From positions 558,001 through 622,000 of the forward strand of contig NZ_CP022584.1 of NCBI RefSeq assembly GCF_002240225.1: DNA of 64,000 bases. The letters are read 5' to 3'. The notes under the pieces were generated by a model. It saw only the letters and a list, made by a program, of their open reading frames with translations. It was not told where the DNA came from and did not search any database. A program made the position numbers and the translations under genes. Below are positions 7,424 to 16,089 of this stretch, piece after piece (positions within the stretch are counted from its first letter, which is position 1; every line of letters starts with the position of its first letter). The stretch is from Paenibacillus physcomitrellae (GTDB lineage: Bacteria > Bacillota > Bacilli > Paenibacillales > Paenibacillaceae).

Positions 7424-8791
7424 ATGAGCGAGTTGATTAACAACCGGGAACATTACAAAGAAGCCAATGCCGAACGGCTGGCCGCCCTAAAAGAGATCAT
7501 CAAAGAATTGCATAACGGAACCAGTGTGGAAGAGGTTCAAGACCGTTTTCACCAAGCTGCAGGGGACATTTCGGTCGCTGAAATTTCAGCCTTGGAACAG
7601 TCTCTGATGGAGGAAGAGGGCATCCCGGTAGAAGAGGTGCAGCGGCTGTGCAGCGTTCATGCGGCCGTATTTAAAGGTTCTATTCAGGAAATCCATAGAT
7701 CCGCTAAACCGGAGGAACAGCCGGGTCACCCTGTCCATGTGTTCAAGATGGAAAATCAGGAAATCGACCGGCTTGTCCGCTTTACGATTTCACTGCATGC
7801 CGGGCGGTTCCGGGAAGACGATAACGAGCAAAACCGCCTCAAGCTGCTCGCTGACCTCGGACTGCTTTACGATGTGGATAAGCATTACAGCCGTAAAGAG
7901 AATCTGCTGTTTCCTTTTCTTGAGAAGTACGGCATTCATGGACCAACCAAAGTGATGTGGGGAGTAGATGACGGAATTCGTCTGGGCATCAAGGAGCTGA
8001 AAGCCAAGCTGACAGACTATAACGGAGATCGTGAAGGCTTGCTTGGGCTGCTGGACCGGGTGATGAACGAAGTGAACGACATGATCTTTAAGGAGGAACA
8101 TATTTTACTGCCGATGGCCCTTGAGAAATTAACGGAAGATGAGTGGGTTCAAATCGCTGCCGAAACCGAAGAAATCGGGTACTGCCTTATTTCACCGGAG
8201 CAGCGGTGGATTCCGGAACGTGCCCCGGAACCCTTTGAGGCAGGGGAGCAGGAACAACCAGGGGCAGCGTCTGAAAAGTCTCCGGAAGAACAGCTGGAAG
8301 AACGTTCGAGAGAACATTCGTCTGGACACTCGGTGGAACACGCGACAGAACGCTTGGAAAAAAGCTCGGATGCAGGGGCCATTTCCCAAGGCCTGATACG
8401 CATGGCTACAGGGGTGCTGTCCTTAACCCAGCTTGAGACGATGCTTAACCATTTGCCGGTGGATTTAACCTTTATTGACGATCAGGACGTTGTCCGTTAT
8501 TTCTCGCACGGCAAGGAACGTATCTTTGCCCGGACCAAAGCGGTCATTGGCCGTACCGTACAGAACTGTCATCCGCCTCAAAGCGTGCATATTGTGAACA
8601 AACTGCTGGAAGACTTCAAATCCGGTGCCAAAGATGTGGAGGATTTCTGGATTCCGTTCAAGGATAAATTTGTATACATTCGTTATTTCGCCGTTAGAGA
8701 TGAAGCGGGCAAATATCTGGGAACGCTCGAATTCACCCAAAATATCCACCCGATCCGGGAGTTGGAAGGACAGAAACGAATTCTTTCTTGA
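7424..8791 (+). CDS. DUF438/hemerythrin/PAS protein
   Basis: A 455-residue protein with three parts: an N-terminal DUF438 domain (about 5-75), a hemerythrin-like HHE four-helix domain (about 95-260) with histidine/glutamate pairs in HYSRKENLLFPFLEKYGIHG and EEHILLPMALEKL, and a C-terminal PAS domain (about 335-450). A low-complexity Glu/Ser/Arg linker separates the last two. Hemerythrin-like domains bind di-iron and handle oxygen, nitric oxide or iron-cluster repair, and related proteins are expressed at low oxygen. The ATG at 7424 follows CAGGAGGGG; the perfect Fnr-type site upstream fits oxygen control. The role itself is inferred. Confidence 0.85.
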   Translation: MSELINNREHYKEANAERLAALKEIIKELHNGTSVEEVQDRFHQAAGDISVAEISALEQSLMEEEGIPVEEVQRLCSVHAAVFKGSIQEIHRSAKPEEQPGHPVHVFKMENQEIDRLVRFTISLHAGRFREDDNEQNRLKLLADLGLLYDVDKHYSRKENLLFPFLEKYGIHGPTKVMWGVDDGIRLGIKELKAKLTDYNGDREGLLGLLDRVMNEVNDMIFKEEHILLPMALEKLTEDEWVQIAAETEEIGYCLISPEQRWIPERAPEPFEAGEQEQPGAASEKSPEEQLEERSREHSSGHSVEHATERLEKSSDAGAISQGLIRMATGVLSLTQLETMLNHLPVDLTFIDDQDVVRYFSHGKERIFARTKAVIGRTVQNCHPPQSVHIVNKLLEDFKSGAKDVEDFWIPFKDKFVYIRYFAVRDEAGKYLGTLEFTQNIHPIRELEGQKRILS

Positions 8792-8804
8792 TTTGATTAA
8801 AGAG

Positions 8805-8879
8805 GCAGATCTCAATGCCGGCCACCGCGAGTGCCGGAGCATCGTTGATGCCATTGCCAACCAAGGCGGCCGTGGTTCG
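8805..8879 (-). pseudogene. Remnant of a P-type metal ATPase
   Basis: On the minus strand the stretch after the Crp/Fnr gene translates as VGNGINDAPALAVAGIEI, nearly identical to the hinge motif VGDGINDAPALAxADVGI of heavy-metal P-type ATPases (CopA/CadA/ZntA). Only about 25 codons remain, with no frame on either side that continues the family, and the catalytic Asp of the hinge (VGD) is changed to Asn. It therefore looks like the residue of a deleted pump gene that once followed the Crp/Fnr gene. Confidence 0.7.
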
Positions 8880-8900
8880 CCCGATTAACGGCCGCCTTGG
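8861..8900. repeat. 13-bp perfect inverted repeat at the end of the Crp/Fnr gene
   Basis: CCAAGGCGGCCGT (8861-8873) and ACGGCCGCCTTGG (8888-8900) are perfectly complementary with a 14-base loop. One arm contains the last codons of the Crp/Fnr gene and the other lies in the P-type ATPase remnant. There is no T-run on the minus strand, so it is a poor intrinsic terminator; it may mark the deletion junction. Confidence 0.6.
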
Positions 8901-9400
8901 CGCGTTTGAATTTTAAGCAGCCGGTTTATGGTTTCTCTCCTTAAGCCGATCAGCTGCCCGATTTCACTTTGGGTCAGAATATCGGTGAGGGAAGCCGGCT
9001 GAATAAACGTATGAAACCAGGACTGCAGCTGAGCCAGCTTATCGGCCGGCGATATTTCGGTCAGCTGGTCGATTCGCTGCTGCATCATGCGCAGTTTGTC
9101 CTGGAGCTGGAGAGCAATGGTGCGGTAACGCTCCGGATTCTGCTCCAGCTGCTGATACCATTCGCTGCTTGGAATTCTCTCCACTTCACACGGAATAAGT
9201 GCAACGGCTGTCCCGTAGTAGGGATTAGGGCTGATTAAGGAATGGTGCGGAATGGTTTCACCCGGCACAATGACGTTTACCAGAAATTCCGAACCGTCCT
9301 CATGGACGCGGACAATTTTCAGCATTCCGCTCTTCAAGTGGAATAATGGACCTGACTCGCCTTGACGAAATAGGATTTCGCCTTTATGTAATTGGATCAT
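8885..9400 (-). CDS. Crp/Fnr-family transcriptional regulator, short C-terminus
   Basis: A 171-residue regulator with an effector-binding beta-roll (residues 1-80, KGEILFRQGESGPLFHLKSG), a dimer helix (90-115) and a winged helix-turn-helix with recognition helix LRRETINRLL. It ends eight residues after that helix, shorter than the 210-230 residues typical of the family, so the wing is cut or minimal. It has only one cysteine and so lacks an Fnr-type iron-sulphur ligand set. The ATG follows AGGAGG. The TGTGA-N6-TCACA palindrome at 7322 is a plausible target. Its stop is embedded in the inverted repeat shared with an ATPase remnant. Confidence 0.8.
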   Translation of the reverse strand: MIQLHKGEILFRQGESGPLFHLKSGMLKIVRVHEDGSEFLVNVIVPGETIPHHSLISPNPYYGTAVALIPCEVERIPSSEWYQQLEQNPERYRTIALQLQDKLRMMQQRIDQLTEISPADKLAQLQSWFHTFIQPASLTDILTQSEIGQLIGLRRETINRLLKIQTRQGGR

Positions 9401-9439
9401 AATGCCTCCTGTAAAATAAGATAGGGTTTGGCTTCCGTT

Positions 9440-10903
9440 CTAGCCATCTGCCAATTGTCTGATGATCCGGGCAAGCTGCTTCATTCCGTGTTCCATCTCA
9501 GGCAATGAAGCATAAGCGTAGGACAATCGCAGATGACGGTGATCGTTCCGGTCGTAGAGATAGCCGGGATTCAGCAGAATTCCCTGCTCCAATGCCGTTT
9601 CAAACAGCTTGGCCATCGAAAGGGCGGGAAGCAGCCGAAGCCAGATGTAGAATCCCCCCTGCGGAATCTCCCACACCGCCAGATCCCCGAAATCCCGCTC
9701 AAGCCATTCTAGCATAAAATCACGTCTTCTCTTCAATTCCATCCGAAGGTGTTCAAGATGCTCCTGATAGTATCCGGCGGACATCCATTGGGCAACCGTT
9801 AATTGGGACAATGAACTTGAGCCGTAATCGGTCTGCATTTTAATGTCGGCCAAACGGTCGATGACGGATTCGGGTCCCGCCACCCAGCCGATCCGCAAAC
9901 CTGGACTGAGCGTCTTTGAGGTACTGCCCATATAGAGGACAAGTCCTTTCTTATCCATCGCTTTAAGAGGGGGCGGGGGAGGGATGTCAAACCACAAATC
10001 CCGGTACACATCGTCTTCTATGATCGGCAGTTGAACCTGTTCGCATGCCTTTAAGAGCTCCAATCGCCTGGAGGCTGGCATTAGCAGACCAGTTGGGTTC
10101 TGATAAGAAGGGATGGTATAAAGAAGCGCAGCCTGCTGCTTCTTCTTCTGTTCCTCAACCCGCTGCACGCAAATTCCCTTCTCATCCATGGGAAGACCGG
10201 TCAGCCCGATTCCGGCAGATTGGAACACATGCAGCGAGTTCAGATAGGACGGATTCTCCAGCAGGATCGACGATCCCGGCTGCAACAATCCGACTGCAAC
10301 GAGCTGAAGCGCCTGAAGAGCTCCGGACACGATCAGGATGGAAGAAGGGGAGACCTCCATCCCGGTTCTCTCCAAATGACTGCTGATCTGCTCTCTTAAA
10401 GGCAGCAGTCCTTTCGGCTCACTGTATCCGAGCGAATCGATATTCCCCGACAGGCTGGCAAGCGCCTGCCGCATCTTCTCCCGGGGGAACAATTCCGGGG
10501 AAGGCTCGCCTGTTCCAAGCCGGATGATCCCTGGGATGAACTCCGCTTTGTTGATTATTTGGATTGCAGGAACATTGGGAGGGTGGATGCCTGATTGAAC
10601 ATAGGCATTCCAGTCGGGAGGCGGCGGAGAAGCAAGCAGGGACCAGCTGTTGTTGACGACGACCGTACCCTGGCCTCTTTTTCCTTCCAGCAATCCTTCC
10701 GCAATCAGCTCCTCGACCGCCGTTACAATCGTGCTGCGGTTCACGTTCCAGGCGTCTGCCATCACACGCTGCGGAGGAATTCGACTGCCGACTGGCCATT
10801 CGCCGGTTTGAATTTTATGCAGGAGGAAAAGCTTGATCTGCAAATACAGCGGCGTTGTGGACAGCTTGTCGGGCTGCCAATCGGGTATATACAAAGAAGT
10901 CAC
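9440..10903 (-). CDS. MocR-family regulator (GntR HTH fused to aminotransferase)
   Basis: A 487-residue protein with an N-terminal GntR winged helix (residues about 12-80, VGSRIPPQRVMADAWNVNRS) and a type-I aminotransferase-like domain (about 120-480). The pyridoxal-phosphate lysine is in the motif MGSTSKTLSPGLRIGW and the cofactor-binding Asp in IIEDDVYRD. MocR proteins sense amino compounds through the pyridoxal phosphate and control neighbouring genes. It diverges from a LysE-type exporter, which is the likely target. A well-formed promoter (10925-10953) precedes it. Confidence 0.88.
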   Translation of the reverse strand: MTSLYIPDWQPDKLSTTPLYLQIKLFLLHKIQTGEWPVGSRIPPQRVMADAWNVNRSTIVTAVEELIAEGLLEGKRGQGTVVVNNSWSLLASPPPPDWNAYVQSGIHPPNVPAIQIINKAEFIPGIIRLGTGEPSPELFPREKMRQALASLSGNIDSLGYSEPKGLLPLREQISSHLERTGMEVSPSSILIVSGALQALQLVAVGLLQPGSSILLENPSYLNSLHVFQSAGIGLTGLPMDEKGICVQRVEEQKKKQQAALLYTIPSYQNPTGLLMPASRRLELLKACEQVQLPIIEDDVYRDLWFDIPPPPPLKAMDKKGLVLYMGSTSKTLSPGLRIGWVAGPESVIDRLADIKMQTDYGSSSLSQLTVAQWMSAGYYQEHLEHLRMELKRRRDFMLEWLERDFGDLAVWEIPQGGFYIWLRLLPALSMAKLFETALEQGILLNPGYLYDRNDHRHLRLSYAYASLPEMEHGMKQLARIIRQLADG

Positions 10904-10924
10904 TTCCTCGAACCTATTTCCTTC

Positions 10925-10994
10925 ATTGTACCTGTTGGTTGGGTCAGCAGCAATCCAATTGGTTGGATACGAGCCGGAAATTTGCGGTTACAAT
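10925..10994. promoter_or_regulatory. Divergent mocR/lysE promoter region with TTGGTTGG repeats
   Basis: On the minus strand TTGCTG (complement of 10948-10953), a 17-bp spacer and TACAAT (complement of 10925-10930) form a promoter for the mocR gene. On the plus strand TACAAT at 10989-10994 can serve the exporter, which lacks a good -35. Between them lie two direct copies of TTGGTTGG (10935-10942 and 10959-10966), 24 bp apart; the second also forms TCCAA-N4-TTGGA (10954-10967). Direct repeats beside the -35 are typical of MocR operators. Confidence 0.5.
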
Positions 10995-11051
10995 GAGAGA
11001 CGTGCACGGCCTGAGAGGCATGCACAATCTTGATTTTGGAGGCCGTTTCAA

Positions 11052-11690
11052 TTGTTAACCGCATTTATTCACGGATTTATTCTTGCTTTGGGTCTGATCC
11101 TTCCGCTTGGCGTACAAAATGTATTTATCTTCAATCAAGGAGCCCAGCAGAGACGATTTCTGCTTGCCCTTCCGGCCATGCTGACGGCCGCTCTTTGCGA
11201 TACGCTGCTTATTTTGCTTGCGGTGACGGGCGTTTCTTTGCTCCTTCTCGACACGCCCTGGTTAAAGACGCTGCTGATGGCAGTTGGTCTCTTGTTTCTA
11301 GTCTACATGGGCTGGCAAACCTGGAGGAGTAGCTTCTCCGTCCGGGAGTCAGCCGATGACGGGCAGGGCAAACCTGCAGGGGTCATGACTCCCCGTCAGC
11401 AAATGGGATTTGCCGCTTCGGTTTCTCTGCTTAATCCTCATGCCATCATGGACACGGTCGGCGTGATCGGTTCAGGATCCTTGAATTACGACGGGGTGGA
11501 CAAAGCAGCCTTTGCCGCGGCCTGTATTCTGGTTTCCTGGGTCTGGTTCGCCGGACTGGCTTATTTGGGCAGAAGACTGGGCACCATAGATTCGGCGGGA
11601 CGTCTGTCCGCTGGCATTCAAAGAATATCGGCCTTTATCATCTGGGGGACCGCTTTGTATATTGGATTTACTTTAATGGGCTTACATTAA
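11052..11690 (+). CDS. LysE/ArgO-type amino-acid exporter
   Basis: A 212-residue inner-membrane protein with about six hydrophobic segments. The N-terminus GFILALGLILPLGVQNVFIFNQG is the LysE-family signature, and the SLLNPHAIMDTVGVIGSG segment with the conserved Asn-Pro-His follows in the second half. The family exports basic or other amino acids when their level is too high. The TTG start at 11052 follows GGAGG by about 9 bases. Being divergent from a MocR regulator suggests induction by its own substrate. An intrinsic terminator follows. Confidence 0.87.
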   Translation: MLTAFIHGFILALGLILPLGVQNVFIFNQGAQQRRFLLALPAMLTAALCDTLLILLAVTGVSLLLLDTPWLKTLLMAVGLLFLVYMGWQTWRSSFSVRESADDGQGKPAGVMTPRQQMGFAASVSLLNPHAIMDTVGVIGSGSLNYDGVDKAAFAAACILVSWVWFAGLAYLGRRLGTIDSAGRLSAGIQRISAFIIWGTALYIGFTLMGLH

Positions 11691-11723
11691 TGATGAATCT
11701 ATGAATTAAGATCAGCTGAATGG

Positions 11724-11756
11724 AGCAGGGGATGCACATTCCTTGCTTTATTTTTT
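11724..11756 (+). terminator. Intrinsic terminator after lysE-type gene
   Basis: AGCAGGGGA and TTCCTTGCT pair with two wobbles around a six-base loop, followed by TTATTTTTT. Confidence 0.7.
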
Positions 11757-11788
11757 AAAAGGGCCCTCAAATGGGTAAACATTCTTTG

Positions 11789-11817
11789 CTGACATCTTTC
11801 ACATCATGAAATATAAT
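11789..11817 (+). promoter_or_regulatory. Promoter of the NSS transporter-cysK operon
   Basis: CTGACA at 11789-11794, a 17-bp spacer and TATAAT at 11812-11817 form a sigma-A-type promoter 50 bases before the TTG start. No T-box or SAM-riboswitch fold is visible in the short leader. Confidence 0.6.
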
Positions 11818-11866
11818 TAGGAAACTTATAAGCTTTTAGACAACATATTGAGTAAGGAAGGATGTT

Positions 11867-13228
11867 TTGAATTTGAGGGACAAGATTCAAGCAGGGGCAG
11901 CAAAAGGAGACCGGTTTTCCTCTGCGGGCTTTATTTTAGCGGCCATTGGCAGTGCGGTTGGTCTCGGCAACATGTGGAAATTCCCGTACATAACGGGAAA
12001 ATACGGGGGAGCGGCGTTTTTTCTGCTGTTTATCATTTGTCTGGTCGTGATCGGTCTTCCGGTGTTATTGGCAGAGCTTTCTATTGGACGTGCAGGCAGA
12101 GGCAGCGCAGCTTCTTCGTTTGTGAAGGCCGGCGGCGGACGGATCTGGCAGCGCTTCGGCTTGCTGCAGGTCATTTCTCCGTTTATTATTTTGGCTTTCT
12201 ATCTGATCGTGACAGGCTGGACGCTGCATTATGCGGTTCTGTCCTTTAGCGGACAGCTTTATACAAGTGATGACTTTGCTGGAAAGTTTGGTGACTTTAC
12301 GGGAGGTTATCTTCCGATGATCTGGCAGCTGGTTGCCGCGATTCTTACAGCCTATATCGTAGGAAGCGGGGTTGCAAAGGGAATAGAAAGGTTCAATAAA
12401 ATCGTCATTCCCGGTCTGATTATTTTGCTGCTGATCCTGCTGGTTCGTGCCGTTACGCTGCCGGGAGCCGGAGAAGGCGTTTCCTTCTTCCTGAATCCGG
12501 ATTTCTCCAAATTGTCTCCGGAATCGGCATTGGTGGCTTTGGGACATGCCTTTTTCTCGTTGTCCCTCGGCATGGGGATTCTGATTACTTACGGCGCTTA
12601 TGTGGATAAAAATCAGTCGTTAGGCTCAGCGACGCTGGCCATCGGCGCAGGCGATCTTATTTACGCGCTGATTGCGGGTCTGATTATTTTCCCGACGACG
12701 TTCTCGTTCGGTATTGACCAGACGCAAGGCGCTTCGCTGGTGTTCATCGCGCTGCCGGCCGCATTCTCGGCGATGCCGTTTGGCGCTTTCTTCGGCGGAT
12801 TGTTCTTCATCCTGCTGGCGATCGCAGCGCTGACCTCAGCGGTATCGCTGATGGAGGTTCCAGTCTCCTATGTGATGGACCGCTGGGGCTGGAGCCGCAG
12901 AACCTCGGTGGCAGTGCTGTCCATTCTTTGCTTCGCGCTTGGTGTGCCGGCGGCGTTGTCGTTTGGTCTGGCTCCTTCGCTTGGGAATATCGGCGGCAAG
13001 TCGTTCTTCGACTGGATGGACTTTATCACATCCAATATCCTTCTTCCGGTCGGCGGTCTGCTGACTACGCTGTTTGCGGGCTACTTCTGGAAAAAGGCCG
13101 GGGAAGCCGCCGGTCTTACCTCCGGCTGGTTCCGCGCATGGGTCTTTACGCTTCGTTACATTGCGCCGGTGCTGGTCGTGCTTGTGCTTCTTCACACCAC
13201 GGGAATTATCAAATTCGCTGGTGAATGA
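11867..13228 (+). CDS. Sodium-dependent transporter, NSS/SNF family
   Basis: A 453-residue membrane protein with about 11-12 segments. The first segment SSAGFILAAIGSAVGLGNMW and WKFPYITGKYGGAAF carry the glycine-rich and NMW-FPY signature of neurotransmitter:sodium symporters, which move amino acids or related compounds with sodium. The start is TTG at 11867 after AAGGAAGG. cysK begins 37 bases downstream in the same orientation, so the pair is probably one operon; the substrate may be cysteine, serine or another sulphur-related amino acid, but that is inference from position. Confidence 0.87.
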   Translation: MNLRDKIQAGAAKGDRFSSAGFILAAIGSAVGLGNMWKFPYITGKYGGAAFFLLFIICLVVIGLPVLLAELSIGRAGRGSAASSFVKAGGGRIWQRFGLLQVISPFIILAFYLIVTGWTLHYAVLSFSGQLYTSDDFAGKFGDFTGGYLPMIWQLVAAILTAYIVGSGVAKGIERFNKIVIPGLIILLLILLVRAVTLPGAGEGVSFFLNPDFSKLSPESALVALGHAFFSLSLGMGILITYGAYVDKNQSLGSATLAIGAGDLIYALIAGLIIFPTTFSFGIDQTQGASLVFIALPAAFSAMPFGAFFGGLFFILLAIAALTSAVSLMEVPVSYVMDRWGWSRRTSVAVLSILCFALGVPAALSFGLAPSLGNIGGKSFFDWMDFITSNILLPVGGLLTTLFAGYFWKKAGEAAGLTSGWFRAWVFTLRYIAPVLVVLVLLHTTGIIKFAGE

Positions 13229-13265
13229 TACAAATTCGATTATTCTACAAGGAAGTGTTTAAAGA

Positions 13266-14189
13266 ATGGCTGTAACCATCGTGAATCGGATTACCGATTT
13301 AATCGGTGACACTCCGGCCGTTAAACTACGGCGTCTTGTCAGGGAACAGGACGCCGAGGTGTACGTCAAACTGGAGTACTTCAATCCAAGCGGAAGTGTG
13401 AAGGACAGGGCAGCAAGGAACTTGATCGAGCAGGCGGAGAAGGACGGCAGGCTGCAGCCCGGAGCGACGATTATTGAACCAACAAGCGGCAACACGGGGA
13501 TCGGACTGGCCATGAACGCTGCAGCACGCGGCTACAAGCTGATCATTACGATGCCTTCGAATATGAGCCGGGAACGCATCAATATCATGAAGGCTTATGG
13601 CGCCGAGGTCATCCTGACTCCGGCGGATGAGAGAATGCCCGGCGCGATCCGCAGGGCGATGGAGCTGCATGCCTCGATTCCCGGCAGTTTTGTGCCGCAG
13701 CAGTTCGAGAATCCGGCCAATCCGGATGCCCATAGAGGCACGACTGCCCGCGAAATTTTGCAGCAAATGGACGGCAGGCTGGATGTGTTTGTCGCCACAT
13801 CAGGAACCGGAGGTACGATCACCGGAACAGGCGAAGAACTTCGCAAGGCGCTGTCTGATCTTCGGGTGGTTGTGGTGGAGCCTAAAGGCTCACCGGTGTT
13901 ATCCGGCGGACAACCGGGCCCGCATAAGCTGGTGGGGACAAGCCCCGGCTTCATTCCGCCGATTCTGAATCAGGAAGTATATGATGAAATCGTTCAGGTC
14001 GCGGATGAAGACGCACTCCAAACGATCAGACAGCTCGCGAGGCTGGAAGGACTTCTCCTTGGCCCGTCCTCCGGCGCTTCCGTCTGGACGGCTCTCCAGG
14101 AAGCCAAACGGCTCGGCTCGGGTCATCGAATCTTGTGCATAGCGCCCGATAATGGGGAGCGGTATTTAAGCTCTGGTATTTTTGAATAG
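13266..14189 (+). CDS. cysK: Cysteine synthase
   Basis: A 307-residue pyridoxal-phosphate enzyme that makes cysteine from O-acetylserine and sulphide. The cofactor lysine is in PSGSVKDRAA (residue about 44), the substrate loop in PTSGNTGIGLA, the phosphate-binding loop in TSGTGGTITGTG and the closing Ser in GPSSGAS. The length and motif order are those of CysK rather than of cystathionine beta-synthase. It follows an NSS transporter in the same unit and ends with a strong terminator at 14213. Confidence 0.93.
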   Translation: MAVTIVNRITDLIGDTPAVKLRRLVREQDAEVYVKLEYFNPSGSVKDRAARNLIEQAEKDGRLQPGATIIEPTSGNTGIGLAMNAAARGYKLIITMPSNMSRERINIMKAYGAEVILTPADERMPGAIRRAMELHASIPGSFVPQQFENPANPDAHRGTTAREILQQMDGRLDVFVATSGTGGTITGTGEELRKALSDLRVVVVEPKGSPVLSGGQPGPHKLVGTSPGFIPPILNQEVYDEIVQVADEDALQTIRQLARLEGLLLGPSSGASVWTALQEAKRLGSGHRILCIAPDNGERYLSSGIFE

Positions 14190-14212
14190 AAGTAGCAAAA
14201 TGCAAAATAGCA

Positions 14213-14254
14213 AAGCCCCTTGCTGCATGAATGCAGGCAAGGGGCTTTTCGTTT
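14213..14254. terminator. Intrinsic terminator after cysK
   Basis: AAGCCCCTTGC pairs with GCAAGGGGCTT around a short loop containing a second small stem (TGCAT/ATGCA), followed by TTCGTTT. Confidence 0.9.
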
Positions 14255-14281
14255 AAACCAACCTATTTGCTAAAGTTGATT

Positions 14282-14365
14282 TCAAACTTCCTTACTCAAA
14301 TTTCCTTACTCAAATTTCTTTGCCTAAACTCCCTTTTTCAAATCTCCTTGCTCATGCTTCCGTTT
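14282..14365. repeat. Six 14-bp tandem repeats across the stop of the MFS gene
   Basis: Units start at 14282, 14296, 14310, 14324, 14338 and 14352, each close to TCAAATTTCCTTAC. Read on the minus strand, the last unit contains the final codons and TGA stop of the MFS gene, and every further unit again ends in TGA or TAG (for example GTAAGGAAATTTGA). The 14-bp period is strict over 84 bases while individual units have diverged. Confidence 0.8.
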
Positions 14366-15851
14366 TAGCCAGCTTGTTCACGACAACTTCCGCTTTGATT
14401 TCATCTGCGGGTTTGACCCGCTTAATGAAGAAGGAGAGCACCAGGCCGATCAGGCCGATACCAAGAATAACGAGATAAGCATCGTTAATCCCTTCAATCA
14501 TCGCTTCCATGGCCAAATGCTGCTTTGCTTCCGCAGTCGCGGCATTTTCGGAGGCCATCAAATTCATCAAGTGCGTTGTAGTGCGGCTGGTCATTACGGT
14601 TACCAGCAGGGAGGTTCCCACGGCCCCCGCTACTTGTCTAACGGTATTGGAAATGGCGGTACCGTGTGCGCTCAGCTTCGAAGGCAGCTGATTCAGGCCG
14701 GCTGTCTGGAGCGGCATCAGGAACAAGGCCATGCCAATCCGGCGTCCCGTAGACATCAGAATCAGGAAGATATAACTGGTGGAGTCCGTTAAATTTGTAA
14801 AGCTAAAAGTGGTGAGCAGGGTGATCGCCAGGCCAATGATCGACAGCCATTTAGCGCCAAAACGGTCAAACAGCCGGCCCGTAACGGGCATCAGGAAGCC
14901 CATAATCAAAGCGCCAGGCAGCATCAGCAGGCCTGATTCCAAGGCGGTAAAACCGCGGGCGTTCTGCAGGTAAAGCGGAAGCAGCATCATGTCGGCGTAC
15001 ATCATCATGGTAGCTGCAATATTAATGATCAAGGTCAAGGAGAACATATTATACTTAAATGCTCTGAGGTCGAGCAGCGGTTTGCGGGAAGCGAGCTGCT
15101 TCCATGTGAACAAGCCGAGGGCGACGACGCCGGCTGCAATGGACCATAATACTTCTGCGCTTGACCAGCCTTTGCTGCCTGCCGAGCTGAAGCCGTACAG
15201 CAGGGCGCCAAAGCCGATCGTCGAGAGAATGACGCTGATGATATCCATTTTGGAACGTTGGGTTTCCGAGACATTTTTCAAATAAATAAAGCCGCAGGCA
15301 ATGACGATTACCGCAAGCGGAATCATGCCGTAAAACATCGTTTCCCAAGCATAATTCTCCAAAATATAACCGGCAAGCGTAGGGCCGATCGCCGGGGCAA
15401 AAATAATCGCGAAGCCGACCATCCCCATGGCGGCGCCTCTCTTTTCAACCGGGAAGATGGTTAAAATAACATTCGTCAGAAGCGGCATAATAATGCCCGC
15501 GCCGGCGGCCTGGATCAAACGGCCGATTAACAGAACAGAGAAGGTATCGGAGAATGCCGAAACAATCGTCCCGATCAGGAACAAAATCATCGAAGCCTGA
15601 AACAGCTGCCGAGTCGTGAATCTGAGCATGAGATAAGCTGTAATCGGGATGAGCACCCCGTTAACCAGCATATATCCGGTGGTCAGCCACTGGGCGGTTG
15701 TGGCGGTAATGCTGAAGTCTGTCATCAGCTCCGGAGTAGCCACACTCATAATGGTCTGGTTCAGCGTGGCCAGAAAGGCTCCCAAGATCATAACAAATAA
15801 GATGGGGCCTCTCTTGATCGTATTGCTTTGTGCTAAGTCGCTCTTGCTCAA
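14352..15851 (-). CDS. Drug-efflux MFS transporter, DHA2 (EmrB/QacA) type
   Basis: A 499-residue protein with 14 expected membrane segments. The first segment GAFLATLNQTIMSVATPELM and the following WLTTGYMLVNGVLIPITAYL are characteristic of the 14-segment DHA2 branch, which exports cationic and amphipathic drugs in exchange for protons. It diverges from a TetR gene; a promoter and an 18-bp dyad lie in between, so it is probably repressed by that regulator. Its 3' end runs into a 14-bp tandem repeat. Confidence 0.9.
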   Translation of the reverse strand: MSKSDLAQSNTIKRGPILFVMILGAFLATLNQTIMSVATPELMTDFSITATTAQWLTTGYMLVNGVLIPITAYLMLRFTTRQLFQASMILFLIGTIVSAFSDTFSVLLIGRLIQAAGAGIIMPLLTNVILTIFPVEKRGAAMGMVGFAIIFAPAIGPTLAGYILENYAWETMFYGMIPLAVIVIACGFIYLKNVSETQRSKMDIISVILSTIGFGALLYGFSSAGSKGWSSAEVLWSIAAGVVALGLFTWKQLASRKPLLDLRAFKYNMFSLTLIINIAATMMMYADMMLLPLYLQNARGFTALESGLLMLPGALIMGFLMPVTGRLFDRFGAKWLSIIGLAITLLTTFSFTNLTDSTSYIFLILMSTGRRIGMALFLMPLQTAGLNQLPSKLSAHGTAISNTVRQVAGAVGTSLLVTVMTSRTTTHLMNLMASENAATAEAKQHLAMEAMIEGINDAYLVILGIGLIGLVLSFFIKRVKPADEIKAEVVVNKLAKTEA

Positions 15852-15891
15852 GTCTAATCATCCTTTCAAACTGCGAGACTAAATTTACAAA

Positions 15892-15949
15892 CTGTTGTAT
15901 ACTTAACAGGGTATGAATTAGATTATAACGGGGAGCAGAAGTTTGACAA
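15892..15949 (-). promoter_or_regulatory. MFS promoter with putative TetR operator
   Basis: On the minus strand TTGTCA (complement of 15944-15949), a 16-bp spacer and TATAAT (complement of 15922-15927) form a good promoter. Directly downstream, CTGTT-N8-AACAG (15892-15909) is an inverted repeat covering about +5 to +22, where a bound repressor would block transcription. Confidence 0.6.
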
Positions 15950-16089
15950 GCGACGGAATTTTGAAAAATGTAAATTAGATTACGAAAATTTCATGATCTG
16001 TCGTTCATCCGGAAGTTAATCAACAGATTATTTAAGATTGTAGTTTAAATTTGAAGATTAGGACATGGAACTGAAAGGGGCTGCATGAA

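Noticed and set aside
6937..7443. Longer form of the cupin gene starting at 7443
   Set aside because: The added 61 residues cross the Fnr-type site and overlap the DUF438 start; AAAGGAGTG stands before the ATG at 7260.
8465..8860. Minus-strand open frame of 131 codons opposite the DUF438 gene end
   Set aside because: It runs antisense to the PAS domain; the P-type ATPase remnant nearby is in a different minus-strand frame.
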